Below are positions 35,009-43,901 of a stretch of DNA of 64,000 bases, piece by piece (positions within the stretch are counted from its first letter, which is position 1; each line of letters starts with the position of its first letter). The position numbers and the translations under genes were made by a program. The stretch spans positions 496,001 through 560,000 of the forward strand of contig NZ_MKKX01000017.1 in the NCBI RefSeq assembly GCF_002091985.1, given 5' to 3'. Source of the stretch: Rhodococcus sp. 1163. Its GTDB lineage: Bacteria > Actinomycetota > Actinomycetes > Mycobacteriales > Mycobacteriaceae. The notes below the pieces were generated by a model. It made no database searches. It was given only the letters and a program-made list of their open reading frames with translations, and was not told where the DNA came from.

Positions 35009-35216
35009 CACGAGGACCAGAGTACGTGCGGCGCCAGACATGCGGATCGGGCATCCCGACTCTTACGTGACAACGACGCGCCCACTCTCGCTGATATCGA
35101 CCCCGCCCACGACGCTTCACCTGTGCCGAAGCGTTTACCAGTGGCGATGCGCACATGTCTCGCGGCCGACCTTCGAACTGAATTTCGGCGAACCGGAGGC
35201 ACGGATATGTCCACAC

Positions 35217-35235
35217 ATATATCGAGTCGATACAT
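35217..35235. promoter_or_regulatory. Candidate PadR operator upstream of padR-ino1
   Basis: An imperfect palindrome centred on 35226, with perfect core TATCGA-G-TCGATA and matching outer AT pairs, lies 65 bases before the padR start. It sits in AT-rich DNA followed by GTATATGCT, a possible -10 region. The position suits autoregulation by the PadR protein. Confidence 0.45.
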
Positions 35236-35299
35236 CTTGTGTATATGCTTGGGAGTCGCATCAACAATTGCGGTACAGACAACAGAGGAGGAGGGTCGC

Positions 35300-35887
35300 A
35301 TGCTCGAGCTCGCAATCCTCGGTTTGCTCCTCGAAGCACCGATGCACGGATACGAACTCCGCAAGCGTCTGACCGGACTCCTCGGTGCATTTCGGGCCTT
35401 TTCGTACGGCTCGTTGTATCCAGCCTTACGCCGCCTACAAGCGGATGGGCTGATTGCCGAGGATGCGGGGCCGGACACCCTCGTGAAGCGTCGAGCACGG
35501 CGTGTGTACGAGCTCACTCCGCAAGGTAAGAAGCGCTTTGCCGAGTTGGTTGCCGACACCGGACCACAGAATTACACCGACGACGGATTCGGCGTTCACC
35601 TCGCCTTCTTCAGTCGCACTCCGGCAGAAGCCCGGGTGCGCATCCTCGAAGGCAGGCGACGTCAGGTCGAGGAGCGCCGTGAAGGACTCCGCGACGCCGT
35701 GGGGCGAGCCAACGGGACGCTCGACCGGTACACCAGTCAGCTTCACCAACTCGGCCTCGAATCGAGCGATCGCGAAGTGCGGTGGCTCAACGAAGTAATC
35801 GCAGCCGAGCAGGCGGGCCCGTCCGTCACCTCCACCACGAATCCGAACAATGTTTCCAAGACAGAAGGAGAACCCGACCATGGGTGA
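35300..35887 (+). CDS. PadR-family transcriptional regulator
   Basis: The 195-residue product is taken from the ATG at 35300, which follows GGAGGAGGG and begins [20 protein letters not shown], the exact PadR start. The winged helix continues through [20 protein letters not shown] and [19 protein letters not shown]. The C-terminal half, [20 protein letters not shown] and beyond, is the long helical dimerisation domain of PadR subfamily s1. It overlaps ino1 by 8 bases, so the two are co-translated. The order matches mycobacterial Rv0047c-Rv0046c, suggesting control of inositol synthesis or autoregulation. Confidence 0.9.
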   Translation: MLELAILGLLLEAPMHGYELRKRLTGLLGAFRAFSYGSLYPALRRLQADGLIAEDAGPDTLVKRRARRVYELTPQGKKRFAELVADTGPQNYTDDGFGVHLAFFSRTPAEARVRILEGRRRQVEERREGLRDAVGRANGTLDRYTSQLHQLGLESSDREVRWLNEVIAAEQAGPSVTSTTNPNNVSKTEGEPDHG

Positions 35888-36962
35888 GAACAGCAACGCC
35901 ATCCGCGTGGCCATTGTGGGTGTGGGCAACTGCGCCTCATCCCTGGTCCAGGGCGTGGAGTACTACAGGAATGCCGACGAGAACGCCACCGTTCCCGGCC
36001 TCATGCACGTCAAGTTCGGCAAGTACCACGTCCGCGACGTCGAGTTCGTCGCCGCGTTCGACGTAGACGCCAAGAAGGTCGGCTTCGATCTCTCCGAAGC
36101 AATCTTCTCCAGCGAGAACAACACGATCAAGATCGCCGACGTACCGCCGAAGAACGTTCAGGTGCTGCGCGGACCGACCCTCGACGGACTCGGCAAGTAC
36201 TACCGCGAGACCATCACCGAGGCCGACGCCGACGCAGTCGACGTTGCCCAGGCCCTCCGCGATGCGAAGGTCGACGTCCTCGTCTCCTACCTGCCCGTCG
36301 GATCGGAAGAAGCCGACAAGTTCTACGCGCAGGCATCGATCGACGCAGGCGTCGCATTCGTCAACGCACTGCCCGTCTTCATCGCCAGTGACCCCGTCTG
36401 GGCCAAGAAGTTCGAGGACGCAGGCGTCCCCATCGTCGGCGACGACATCAAGAGCCAGGTCGGCGCCACCATCACGCACCGCGTCATGGCGAAGCTGTTC
36501 GAAGATCGCGGCGTCCAGCTGGACCGGACCATGCAGCTCAACGTCGGTGGCAACATGGACTTCCTCAACATGCTCGAGCGCACCCGCCTCGAGTCGAAGA
36601 AGATCTCCAAGACCCAGGCCGTGACGTCGAACCTCCAGAAAGAGTTCAACGCCAAGGACGTTCACATCGGACCTTCCGATCACGTCGGCTGGCTCGACGA
36701 CCGCAAGTGGGCCTACGTCCGCCTCGAAGGCCGCGCCTTCGGTGACGTGCCACTGAGCCTGGAATACAAGCTCGAGGTCTGGGACTCGCCCAACTCGGCC
36801 GGCGTCATCATCGATGCGGTTCGCGCAGCGAAGATCGCTCTCGATCGTGGCATCGGTGGACCGGTCATCCCGGCCTCTGCTTACCTGATGAAGAGCCCAC
36901 CCAAGCAGCTCGCCGACGACGTCGCGCGCACGCAGCTCGAAGCGTTCATCATCGACGCGTAA
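35880..36962 (+). CDS. ino1: myo-inositol-1-phosphate synthase
   Basis: The 360-residue product converts glucose 6-phosphate to inositol 1-phosphate using NAD, the first step to phosphatidylinositol, mannosides, LAM and mycothiol. The NAD-binding start reads [20 protein letters not shown]. Further family blocks are [65 protein letters not shown] and [16 protein letters not shown]. Length and motifs match the short actinobacterial form. The ATG lies inside the end of padR with GGAG in front of it. A long hairpin downstream separates it from the convergent sugar-import operon. Confidence 0.97.
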   Translation: MGENSNAIRVAIVGVGNCASSLVQGVEYYRNADENATVPGLMHVKFGKYHVRDVEFVAAFDVDAKKVGFDLSEAIFSSENNTIKIADVPPKNVQVLRGPTLDGLGKYYRETITEADADAVDVAQALRDAKVDVLVSYLPVGSEEADKFYAQASIDAGVAFVNALPVFIASDPVWAKKFEDAGVPIVGDDIKSQVGATITHRVMAKLFEDRGVQLDRTMQLNVGGNMDFLNMLERTRLESKKISKTQAVTSNLQKEFNAKDVHIGPSDHVGWLDDRKWAYVRLEGRAFGDVPLSLEYKLEVWDSPNSAGVIIDAVRAAKIALDRGIGGPVIPASAYLMKSPPKQLADDVARTQLEAFIIDA

Positions 36963-36977
36963 ATCAGCTTCACTTTC

Positions 36978-37030
36978 CTGCCCGGGTGGGCGTGGTCGGT
37001 CTCCACCGACGACCATGCGCACCCGGGCAG
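36978..37030. terminator. Bidirectional hairpin between ino1 and the sugar-import operon
   Basis: An 11-base-pair perfect outer stem, CTGCCCGGGTG with CACCCGGGCAG, encloses a second, imperfect stem (GTGGTCGG region). It begins 15 bases after the ino1 stop, between two convergent genes. There is no strong T-run on either side, so it may work through rho or as a processing barrier. Confidence 0.6.
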
Positions 37031-37086
37031 AATGCTGTGTACAGCAGATTTCACCGCCCGTGGCCCTGGGCAGGAGCGAGAAATTA

Positions 37087-37269
37087 CTAGTGTGTGACCT
37101 TCAGCTTGCGGATGACGAAGGCAAGGGCGACAAGCAGTCCGAGTAGGACGACCGATGCCCACACGCTCGGATCGCCACCGACGATGCCTGCTACTGCAGC
37201 TACGAACGCCATCAGCGCGAAGAACCCCAGAATGCCGGCCAGCATCTGGAGATGATCGCCCGCTGTCAC
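37087..37269 (-). CDS. Small two-helix membrane protein of the sugar-import operon
   Basis: A 60-residue protein starts at the GTG at 37269, whose GTGA overlaps the stop of the permease gene by 4 bases. It has two membrane helices, LAGILGFFALMAFVAAVAGI and WASVVLLGLLVALAFVIRKL, and ends with a short basic tail. No family is recognised. Coupling to the permease suggests a small accessory subunit or stabiliser of the transporter. Confidence 0.7.
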   Translation of the reverse strand: MTAGDHLQMLAGILGFFALMAFVAAVAGIVGGDPSVWASVVLLGLLVALAFVIRKLKVTH

Positions 37270-38087
37270 GACTTGACTCCGCCTGCAGTCAGGCCGGAGA
37301 TGATGCGACGTTGGAACAGCAGGACCATGATCACCAGCGGGATCGCGACGATGGTGCCTGCCGCCATGATCGCCGCGTACGGAACCACATGTGGGTCGTT
37401 GCCGGAGAACCGGGCGATGGCCACCGTCACTGGTTCGGTCTTGTCGCTGGAGAGCTGACTTGCCAGGAGATATTCGTTGACTGCCGCGATGAAGGCGAGG
37501 ATAGCGGTGGTGAACAACGCTGGTGCTGCGAGCGGCAACATGACCAGTCGGAACGCCTGAAAGCGTCCGGCGCCGTCGATACGGGCGGCTTCTTCTAGCT
37601 CCCAAGGCAATTCGGCGAAGAATGCGGCCAGAGTGTAAATGGTCAGCGGCAGCACGAACGAAATGTTCGGGATGATCATCGCCTGGTAGGTACCGATCCA
37701 ACCGATGTCGGTGAAGAATTGGAACAGCGGCGTCACCAATGCCACGACCGGGAACATCGAGGCGCCGAGCACGATACCGACAACGATGTACTTGAACCGA
37801 AAGTCGATCCGCGAGAGGGCATACGCGGAGAAGATACCGATGACGAGCGCAACGAGAGTGGTTGCGCCGCCGATGATCAGGCTGTTGATCACCGCTCGAA
37901 TGAAGTTGTTGCCGTTGCTCGTGGACAAGGCGTTGGAAAAGTTCTCCATCGTCACATGCGTCGGCCACGGCGTCGTGTCGAATGTGTAGCGCGGATCTCG
38001 TAGCGCGGTCACGACCATCCAGTAGAACGGTGCCAGGCCCCAGATCAGGATGATCGCGACGCCGAGATAGATGCGAGCGGTTTTCAT
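37266..38087 (-). CDS. Carbohydrate ABC transporter permease (SugB/MalG type)
   Basis: The 273-residue protein has six membrane helices. The inner-membrane coupling motif reads ELEEAARIDGAGRFQAFRLV with the EAA-type glycine and continues VMLPLAAPALFTTAILAF. The N-terminal LAPFYWMVVTALRDPRYTFD and C-terminal FQRRIISGLTAGGVKS are typical of MalG-type permeases of the CUT1 family. It overlaps the partner permease by 4 bases and the small membrane protein by 4 bases. Confidence 0.92.
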   Translation of the reverse strand: MKTARIYLGVAIILIWGLAPFYWMVVTALRDPRYTFDTTPWPTHVTMENFSNALSTSNGNNFIRAVINSLIIGGATTLVALVIGIFSAYALSRIDFRFKYIVVGIVLGASMFPVVALVTPLFQFFTDIGWIGTYQAMIIPNISFVLPLTIYTLAAFFAELPWELEEAARIDGAGRFQAFRLVMLPLAAPALFTTAILAFIAAVNEYLLASQLSSDKTEPVTVAIARFSGNDPHVVPYAAIMAAGTIVAIPLVIMVLLFQRRIISGLTAGGVKS

Positions 38088-39133
38088 CGGACCACGCCCT
38101 TACGCTGATTCTCTTGCGTGGCAACCGCATTGGCCCCGAGGAACTTCACCAGAATGAACGCGACGATGAAGATCATGATGAACGAGATGGTCGAGAGCGA
38201 CGCGGCACTGTTGAATCCCTGCCGTATCTGCTCCACCACCAGAATGGAAATGGTGCGGGTGGCCGGGTTGCCCTCGGTGAGAATGGCAGGTAGGTCGTAC
38301 ATTCTGAGCGCATCCATCGTGCGGAACAGGATCGCCACCATCAGGGCCGGTTTCACCAGCGGCAACGTGATCTTGGTCAGCCGCTGCCACGCCGACGCAC
38401 CGTCCACGCGCGCAGCTTCGTAGACGTCGGCTGGAATCATCTGCAGCCCAGCAAGAATGAGCAGCGCCATGAACGGCGTCGTCTTCCAGACGTCGGCGAT
38501 GATGACCGCGAAGCGCGCGGGCCAGGCATCACCCGTCCACAGAATGTTGGTGCCGAGAAGTTTGTTGGCGATACCGTCGTAGGCGAAGATGAAGTACCAG
38601 AGCTTCGCTGTCACAGCCGTCGGGATAGCCCACGGAATCAGGATCGCGGCGCGCAGCAGTGCGCGTCCGGCGAACGTCTTGCCCATGATGACAGCCATTC
38701 CGAAGCCGATGACGACCTCGATGGACACCGTCACCACCGTGAAGAAGGCGGTGTTGCCTACCGCTCCCCAGAACTGGGAGCCGAGTGTGCCGGGCGGACA
38801 CGGAACCAGCGTCCCCGACGCGGAAGTGCACTGCTGCAGAATCCAATGCGTGTAGTTGGAGAACCCTGCGCTGCCCCCCTTGACGAACATGCCGGTCGCC
38901 GGGTCGAGACCCGCATCCTTCTGAAAGGACATGATGACCGCACGTACGACAGGGTAAGCGATGACTATGGCCAGGATGATCAGCGTCGGCGCTATCAGCA
39001 GCCACGCTCGCCCACTGGAGAGCCCGAACTTTGCCTTCTTCTCGGTGCGTGTATGCCGACCGCGGCCGGGGGGTTGCCCCCCGGCCGCGGTCGTGTCTAC
39101 AGCCCCACTGGCTTGACCAGTAGGTACAGCCAT
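38084..39133 (-). CDS. Carbohydrate ABC transporter permease (SugA/MalF type)
   Basis: The 349-residue protein has an N-terminal polar extension of about 45 residues and then six or more membrane helices. The coupling motif reads VYEAARVDGASAWQRLTKIT and continues LPLVKPALMVAILFRTMDA. A large extracytoplasmic loop around residues 85-120 contains a likely disulphide pair (QQCTSASGTLVPCPPG). The features fit the MalF/SugA partner of CUT1 importers. It lies 48 bases after the lipoprotein gene. Confidence 0.92.
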   Translation of the reverse strand: MAVPTGQASGAVDTTAAGGQPPGRGRHTRTEKKAKFGLSSGRAWLLIAPTLIILAIVIAYPVVRAVIMSFQKDAGLDPATGMFVKGGSAGFSNYTHWILQQCTSASGTLVPCPPGTLGSQFWGAVGNTAFFTVVTVSIEVVIGFGMAVIMGKTFAGRALLRAAILIPWAIPTAVTAKLWYFIFAYDGIANKLLGTNILWTGDAWPARFAVIIADVWKTTPFMALLILAGLQMIPADVYEAARVDGASAWQRLTKITLPLVKPALMVAILFRTMDALRMYDLPAILTEGNPATRTISILVVEQIRQGFNSAASLSTISFIMIFIVAFILVKFLGANAVATQENQRKGVVR

Positions 39134-39181
39134 CGTGTGTTCTCCTGTAATGCTTCGAAAGAACGGCGGTGAACGGACGAG

Positions 39182-40453
39182 CTAGTTGGAACCGGCGGAC
39201 TCGATGCCGGCCTGCATGTCCGTGATGGCCTGATCGACCGACTTCTCACCCTTGATTGCTGCAAACGTGTTGTCCTGCACGGCCTTCGAGACGGCCGGGT
39301 AGAACGGGCTGACGGGACGAGGAACAGCGTTCTCGATCGACAACTTCAGCGCCGGCAGGTACGGCATCTCGGCGATGAGAGCCGGGTCGTCGTAGAGCGA
39401 GCTGAGCACGGGCGGAAGTGCACCCTCGGCGATGATGCGCTGGGCCTGCTCACCCTGAAGGAATCGCAAGAAGTCGGCGGAAGTTGCCTTGTTCTCGGAG
39501 AATTCGCTGATGGCAGCGTTGTAGCCGCCGAGCGTCGAGGTTCCGACGCCGGTTGCGCCGGGCAGCGGTGCTACGGCGTACTTGCCTGCAACGGCGGAGC
39601 CTTCCTTGGCTGCGGTGCCGTAGACGTACGGCCAGTTACGCAGGAACAGGGCCTTTCCGTCCTCGAATGCCTGCTGGCTCTCGGGCTCCTTGAACGTGGT
39701 GTCCTGCGCCGGGATGACTCCGGTCTCGAAAGCGGTGACGAGAGCCTGCAGCCCCGCCTTTGCTTCCGGGCTGTCGACGGTCGGGGTTTTGCCGTCTTCG
39801 CCGACGAACGATCCGCCGTATGCGTTGATGATCTCGGACGTGTTGACCGTCAGACCCTCGTACGACGCGAACTGACCTGCGTAGCAATCGATGTTGTTGG
39901 TCTTGGCGACCGCACAGTCGTTGGTCAGCTCGGCCCACGTGGTGGGCGCCTTCGGGAGCAGGTCGCTGCGGTAGAACAGCAGACCGCCGTTGGTGTTCTT
40001 CGGGGCGGCGTACTGCGTGCCGTTGTAGGTAGCGCTCTTGACGGTCGAGGGCAGGATGCCCGCGTTGTCGAGCGCGAACTCGCCTTCGAGCGGAACGAGC
40101 CATCCCTTCGCTGCGAACTCTGCGGTCCAGATGACGTCGAGCGCCATCACGTCGTAGTCGCTCTGCTCTGCCTGAAGATGCTGGACCAAGTCGTCGTGGG
40201 CCTGGTCGGCGTCGTTGGACTGCTCCTTGAACGTGACCTGCTCGTCCGGATGGGTCGAGTTCCACTCGTCGATGATCTGCTTGACGACACCGGTTTCGGT
40301 GGTGTCCTTGCCTTCGACGTATGTGATGGGGCCGCGGCCGTCGGTGTTTTCCGACGCGGAATCGCTGGAACCGCTGTCACTGGAACACGCGGTCAGCGTC
40401 AGCAGCGTTGCCGCTGTCGCCAGCACCGCTACCTTCGAGATCAAAGACGCCAT
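39182..40453 (-). CDS. Carbohydrate-binding lipoprotein of ABC importer (LpqY-like)
   Basis: The 423-residue product has a signal peptide ending in lipobox LTAC, Cys23. The mature protein is a CUT1-type extracellular solute-binding fold: ITYVEGKDTTETGVVKQIID, YDVMALDVIWTAEFAAKGWL, YAAPKNTNGGLLFYRSDLLP and WAELTNDC. The lipoprotein plus two permeases resemble mycobacterial LpqY-SugA-SugB, which imports trehalose, but here no SugC ATPase follows. The ATPase may be a shared MsiK-type protein encoded elsewhere. Substrate assignment as an alpha-glucoside is a family-based guess. Confidence 0.88.
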   Translation of the reverse strand: MASLISKVAVLATAATLLTLTACSSDSGSSDSASENTDGRGPITYVEGKDTTETGVVKQIIDEWNSTHPDEQVTFKEQSNDADQAHDDLVQHLQAEQSDYDVMALDVIWTAEFAAKGWLVPLEGEFALDNAGILPSTVKSATYNGTQYAAPKNTNGGLLFYRSDLLPKAPTTWAELTNDCAVAKTNNIDCYAGQFASYEGLTVNTSEIINAYGGSFVGEDGKTPTVDSPEAKAGLQALVTAFETGVIPAQDTTFKEPESQQAFEDGKALFLRNWPYVYGTAAKEGSAVAGKYAVAPLPGATGVGTSTLGGYNAAISEFSENKATSADFLRFLQGEQAQRIIAEGALPPVLSSLYDDPALIAEMPYLPALKLSIENAVPRPVSPFYPAVSKAVQDNTFAAIKGEKSVDQAITDMQAGIESAGSN

Positions 40454-40513
40454 TGTTTATCTCTCCACTAACTTCGTACACGTTGGTATGCGCGGGGACG
40501 ATCACGGTGATCT

Positions 40514-40557
40514 CGACCCGCAGTGAGTTCGACCCACAGTGACGTTGACCACAGCGA
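40514..40557. repeat. Three 16-bp-spaced direct repeats upstream of the sugar-binding lipoprotein
   Basis: CGACCCGCAGTGA (40514), CGACCCACAGTGA (40530) and TGACCACAGCGA (40546) recur at 16-base spacing, the third less well conserved. They lie 60-105 bases before the lipoprotein start, between it and the divergent DUF2786 gene, where a regulator of sugar uptake would bind. Confidence 0.5.
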
Positions 40558-40688
40558 AGTACCAACTGTGCTGCCCCCGACGCACATGTCGATACGCACT
40601 CTGGCACACAACTCACCCGATAGGTGTGATTTCACCCCACCTGAATCGGTCAACCGAGTTGTCGGTGGGGCGTTGTAGCGTCCTACCG

Positions 40689-41507
40689 GTGAGTTCGGAG
40701 AAGATGTTGACCCGCATCGGCGGACTGCTGCGCCAAGCCGAGTCCACCGACAATCCGCACGAGGCCGAGGCGTTCATGGAGGCCGCGCAGCGCTTGGCCA
40801 CGGCGACGTCGATCGACCTTGCCGTTGCACGTTCGCACAACGCTTCCCGCGAGAAGCAGGTGGCACCGGCCCAACGCGTCATCAGGATCGGCGAGGCCGG
40901 CAAGAAGGGGCTTCGCACGTTCGTGAAGTTGTTCCTCGTCATCGCCTTCGCGAACGACGTGAAGTGTGACATCTCGCAATCGTCGACTCAGGTCTTCGCG
41001 TACGGCTTCGACTCCGACATCGACACCTGCGAGGCACTGTATTCGAGCCTGCTGATCCAGATGGTCCGAGCCTCGGATGCGTACATCAAGTCGGGCGCAT
41101 ACCGGAACGAAACGGCCGTACGCACCGTCACGGAAACCATCGGTCGGAAAAAGTACAAACGCCAAGAAGTAGTCGTCGTTGCCGGCGTCACCGCCCGACT
41201 CAACTTCCAGACGGCTTTTGCCGAGCGCATCGGAAAGCGGCTCGAGAGCGTCAAGAAAGAGGCCGAGACAAAGGCAATCGAAGAGGAGAGCCGCGACGCC
41301 GGGACCGCAGTGGTGTTGCGTAACAAAGCAATCGAACTGAAGGACTTCTACACCTCGACGTCGAAGGCGCGAGGATCGTGGCGCAGCCAGTCCGCCAATG
41401 CCGGATACTCCCGCGGTGCACGCGCCGCCGGAGACAGGGCAGGACGCGCGGCGCGTCTGGGCGGTGAGCCCGAGCTGGGGCGCGGTTCGACACAACTCGG
41501 CAGGTGA
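40689..41507 (+). CDS. DUF2786-domain protein
   Basis: The product is 272 residues from the GTG at 40689; an ATG at 40704 is the alternative. The N-terminal 45 residues, KMLTRIGGLLRQAESTDNPH and EAEAFMEAAQRLATATSIDL, form the DUF2786 domain, found in bacterial and phage proteins of unknown function. The middle shows a helical stretch with DIDTCEALYSSLLIQMVRAS. The C-terminus is basic and low-complexity (SRGARAAGDRAGRAARLGG), possibly for nucleic-acid contact. It is followed 13 bases later by a metallohydrolase gene, a pairing common in actinobacteria. Confidence 0.8.
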   Translation: MSSEKMLTRIGGLLRQAESTDNPHEAEAFMEAAQRLATATSIDLAVARSHNASREKQVAPAQRVIRIGEAGKKGLRTFVKLFLVIAFANDVKCDISQSSTQVFAYGFDSDIDTCEALYSSLLIQMVRASDAYIKSGAYRNETAVRTVTETIGRKKYKRQEVVVVAGVTARLNFQTAFAERIGKRLESVKKEAETKAIEEESRDAGTAVVLRNKAIELKDFYTSTSKARGSWRSQSANAGYSRGARAAGDRAGRAARLGGEPELGRGSTQLGR

Positions 41508-41520
41508 AGTGAGGCTGACG

Positions 41521-42033
41521 GTGAACAACAGGGACTCCCAACGATCGAAGGTCTACGATGCCGAGGCGATGGTTCGTGTCATGTTCGATCGTGCGGACGA
41601 GCGCGGACTACGCACCGTCGAGATGTTCGGTTCGACCATCACGCTGCCGATCGAACGGAAGTTCGCGTCGATCGAGTCGGTGCAGAGCTATGTCGACGCG
41701 ATCTTGGCGCTGAACTGGGTTCGTGAAACCTGGCCGCATGCCGGATCGGTCGTGCAGGTCCGTGAACGTTCGGGCACGGGTGCTTCGCACTACGAGCGGG
41801 ATACCCACACCATTGCGGTGCCTCTACACCGCAACAACGAGGCGTGGGCGCTGCGTGAACTGGTGCTGCTGCACGAGCTTGCGCACCACTTCGAACCCGC
41901 TGAACTCGATGCTGCCTCTCACGGCGGGGAGTTCGTCGATCGGTTCGTCACGCTTGTCGGGGAAATCATCGGTCAGGAAGCTGGTTTCGTGCTGCGCGCC
42001 ACCATGGCCGAGAACGGTGTGAAGATCGGTTGA
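41521..42033 (+). CDS. Zincin-like metallohydrolase (TIGR04338 type)
   Basis: The product is 170 residues from the GTG at 41521, with AGTGAGG in front. The zinc-binding motif HELAHHF with catalytic Glu lies near residue 120, followed by a downstream HGGEFVDRFVTLVGEI helix that may supply the third ligand. The N-terminus NNRDSQRSKVYDAEAMVRVM is typical of this small actinobacterial family. Substrate and role are unknown. It is coupled to the DUF2786 gene, suggesting a shared function. Confidence 0.82.
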   Translation: MNNRDSQRSKVYDAEAMVRVMFDRADERGLRTVEMFGSTITLPIERKFASIESVQSYVDAILALNWVRETWPHAGSVVQVRERSGTGASHYERDTHTIAVPLHRNNEAWALRELVLLHELAHHFEPAELDAASHGGEFVDRFVTLVGEIIGQEAGFVLRATMAENGVKIG

Positions 42034-42060
42034 TGCGGGTGCGCGGCGAGGAGGCGCATC

Positions 42061-42834
42061 ATGGAAATCATGACTATCAAAATCGGCGTTCAACTCCAGC
42101 CCCAGCACGCACCCGACTACCAGATCATTCGCGATGCGGTTCTGCGCGCGGAGGACGCGGGCGTCGATATCGTCTTCAACTGGGATCACTTCTATCCGCT
42201 GTACGGCGACCTCGACGGTGCCCACTTCGAATGTTGGACGATGCTGGGCGCTTGGGCGGAGCAGACGTCGAACGTGGAGATCGGGGCCCTGGTCACCGGT
42301 GGTGGCTACCGCAACCCGGATCTCCTCGCCGATATGGCCCGCACGGTCGACCACATCAGTGGCGGCCGGTTGATCCTCGGCATCGGCGGCGGATGGAACC
42401 AGAAGGACTACGACAACTTCGGCTACGACTTCGGTACCGCAGGGTCGCGCCTGAAGTTGTTGAACGAGAACCTCGCTCGCATCAGCAATCGCCTGGCGGT
42501 AGGTAATCCCGCTCCGACCCGCGAGATCCCCATTCTCATCGGTGGCGGCGGGGAGAAGAAGACGCTCAAGATGGTCGCCGAGTATGCGCACATCTGGCAC
42601 AGCTTCGCCGACCTCGACGAGCTGAAACGCAAGTCCGGGATTCTCGCCGAGCACGGAGTCACCGTCGGGCGCGATACCTCGGTGATCACGAAGTCGGTCC
42701 CGTGGCCCGGTACCGACAAAGCCCCGGCGTTTCTCGATGCCGGAGCCACCTTGTTCACCGTCGGAATCGGCGGCCCGGAGTACGACATGACGGAGCTGCA
42801 CGACGCCATCGGGTGGCGCAACAGCCAGCAGTGA
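42061..42834 (+). CDS. LLM-class F420-dependent oxidoreductase
   Basis: The 257-residue product is a luciferase-like TIM barrel: KIGVQLQPQHAPDYQIIRDA at the N-terminus, VFNWDHFYPLYGDLDGAHFE, the flavin-binding loop VTGGGYRNPDLLADMARTVD and HISGGRLILGIGGGWNQKDY. The last two are signatures of the F420-using actinobacterial subclass. The physiological substrate is unknown. It starts 27 bases after the metallohydrolase gene, so these three genes may be one transcript. Confidence 0.88.
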   Translation: MEIMTIKIGVQLQPQHAPDYQIIRDAVLRAEDAGVDIVFNWDHFYPLYGDLDGAHFECWTMLGAWAEQTSNVEIGALVTGGGYRNPDLLADMARTVDHISGGRLILGIGGGWNQKDYDNFGYDFGTAGSRLKLLNENLARISNRLAVGNPAPTREIPILIGGGGEKKTLKMVAEYAHIWHSFADLDELKRKSGILAEHGVTVGRDTSVITKSVPWPGTDKAPAFLDAGATLFTVGIGGPEYDMTELHDAIGWRNSQQ

Positions 42835-42961
42835 GGACCGTTCGGGAATGGACTGCGGTGAGTACTGGTTGAGCTTGGCGGCAATCTGATTTCCGGGTGG
42901 TCGCGGCTTCGCGATAGCCTCGGACGTCATTTCACTTGTTTCCGCACCGAGGAGTTCACTC

Positions 42962-43900
42962 TTGACCAGTCGACGTTTACGCGGCCGCGCCCTGGCCGCA
43001 GTAGCTGCCACGCTCGCTCTCACGCTCGGCGCCGTCGCATGTTCGAGTGACAACAGCTCGGGCGGAACGGGCGAGAACGCCCTTGCCGGCTCCGACCAGA
43101 CTTCGCTCGACAAGTACACGACGGACGATGTCACCCCGCTCGATCAGATCGATACCTCGAACATCGGTCTGATCGAGCCGGGCAAGCTCTACGTCGGCAC
43201 GTTGTCCGACGCCCCGCCGAACATCTTCATCGACCCGTCGGGCAAGTTCACCGGCTTCGACAACGAGCTGCTCCGCGCCGTCGCCGCCAAGTTGAACCTG
43301 ACCGTCGAGTTCTCGGCCACCGAGTTCTCCAGCTTGCTCGCCGCGGTCAACAACAAGGTTTACGACGCCGGTTCCTCGTCGATCTCCACCACCGATGCGC
43401 GTCGTCAGACCGTCGGGTTCACCAACGGTTACGACTTCGGTGAGATGGCGCTCGTCGCCAAGAACGACTACGCGATCAAGACCATCGCCGATCTGGACAC
43501 CGAGCAGCGCATCGGCGTGGTTCAGGGCACGGTCCAGGACGATTACGTCACCAACACCCTCGGTATCGAGCCCGTACGTTTCCCGGATTACAACACCGCG
43601 TACGCGAATGTGAAGTCCGGCCAGATCGACGCATGGGTCGCGCCGTCGCAGCAGGCTTCCGGCCAGGTCAAGGCCGAGGACGGCGTCGCCATCCTCGAGA
43701 AGACGATCAACACCACCAACTTCACGGCCTACGCGGTGAACAAGGACAATCAGCCGTTGATCGACGCTCTCAACTCCGGTCTCGACGCCGTCGTCGCCGA
43801 CGGAACGTGGAACACCCTCGAGAACGAGTGGTACCCCGAGCGCCAGGTTCCCGCCGACTGGAAGCCGGGCAGCAAGGCTTCCGTCCTGCCTGCAAGCTGA
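42962..43900 (+). CDS. Amino-acid-type ABC transporter substrate-binding lipoprotein
   Basis: The 312-residue product starts at a TTG with GAGGAG 8-9 bases upstream. The signal peptide has a lipobox ending in Cys27 (GAVACSS). The mature fold is a type II periplasmic-binding protein of family 3: GKLYVGTLSDAPPNIFIDPS, GKFTGFDNELLRAVAAKLNL and VGFTNGYDFGEMALVAKNDY. It is followed at once by its permease and ATPase genes, so the three form a complete polar amino-acid importer. Confidence 0.9.
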   Translation: MTSRRLRGRALAAVAATLALTLGAVACSSDNSSGGTGENALAGSDQTSLDKYTTDDVTPLDQIDTSNIGLIEPGKLYVGTLSDAPPNIFIDPSGKFTGFDNELLRAVAAKLNLTVEFSATEFSSLLAAVNNKVYDAGSSSISTTDARRQTVGFTNGYDFGEMALVAKNDYAIKTIADLDTEQRIGVVQGTVQDDYVTNTLGIEPVRFPDYNTAYANVKSGQIDAWVAPSQQASGQVKAEDGVAILEKTINTTNFTAYAVNKDNQPLIDALNSGLDAVVADGTWNTLENEWYPERQVPADWKPGSKASVLPAS

Positions 43901-43901
43901 T

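Noticed and set aside
35123-35299. N-terminal extension of the PadR frame from 35123
   Set aside because: The ATG at 35300 has a strong ribosome site and begins exactly at the PadR consensus; the extension crosses the operator and promoter region.
37087-38130. A 347-codon minus-strand frame overlapping the SugB-like permease
   Set aside because: Most of it is a shadow of the permease; only the last 60 codons, from the GTG at 37269, read as a membrane protein.
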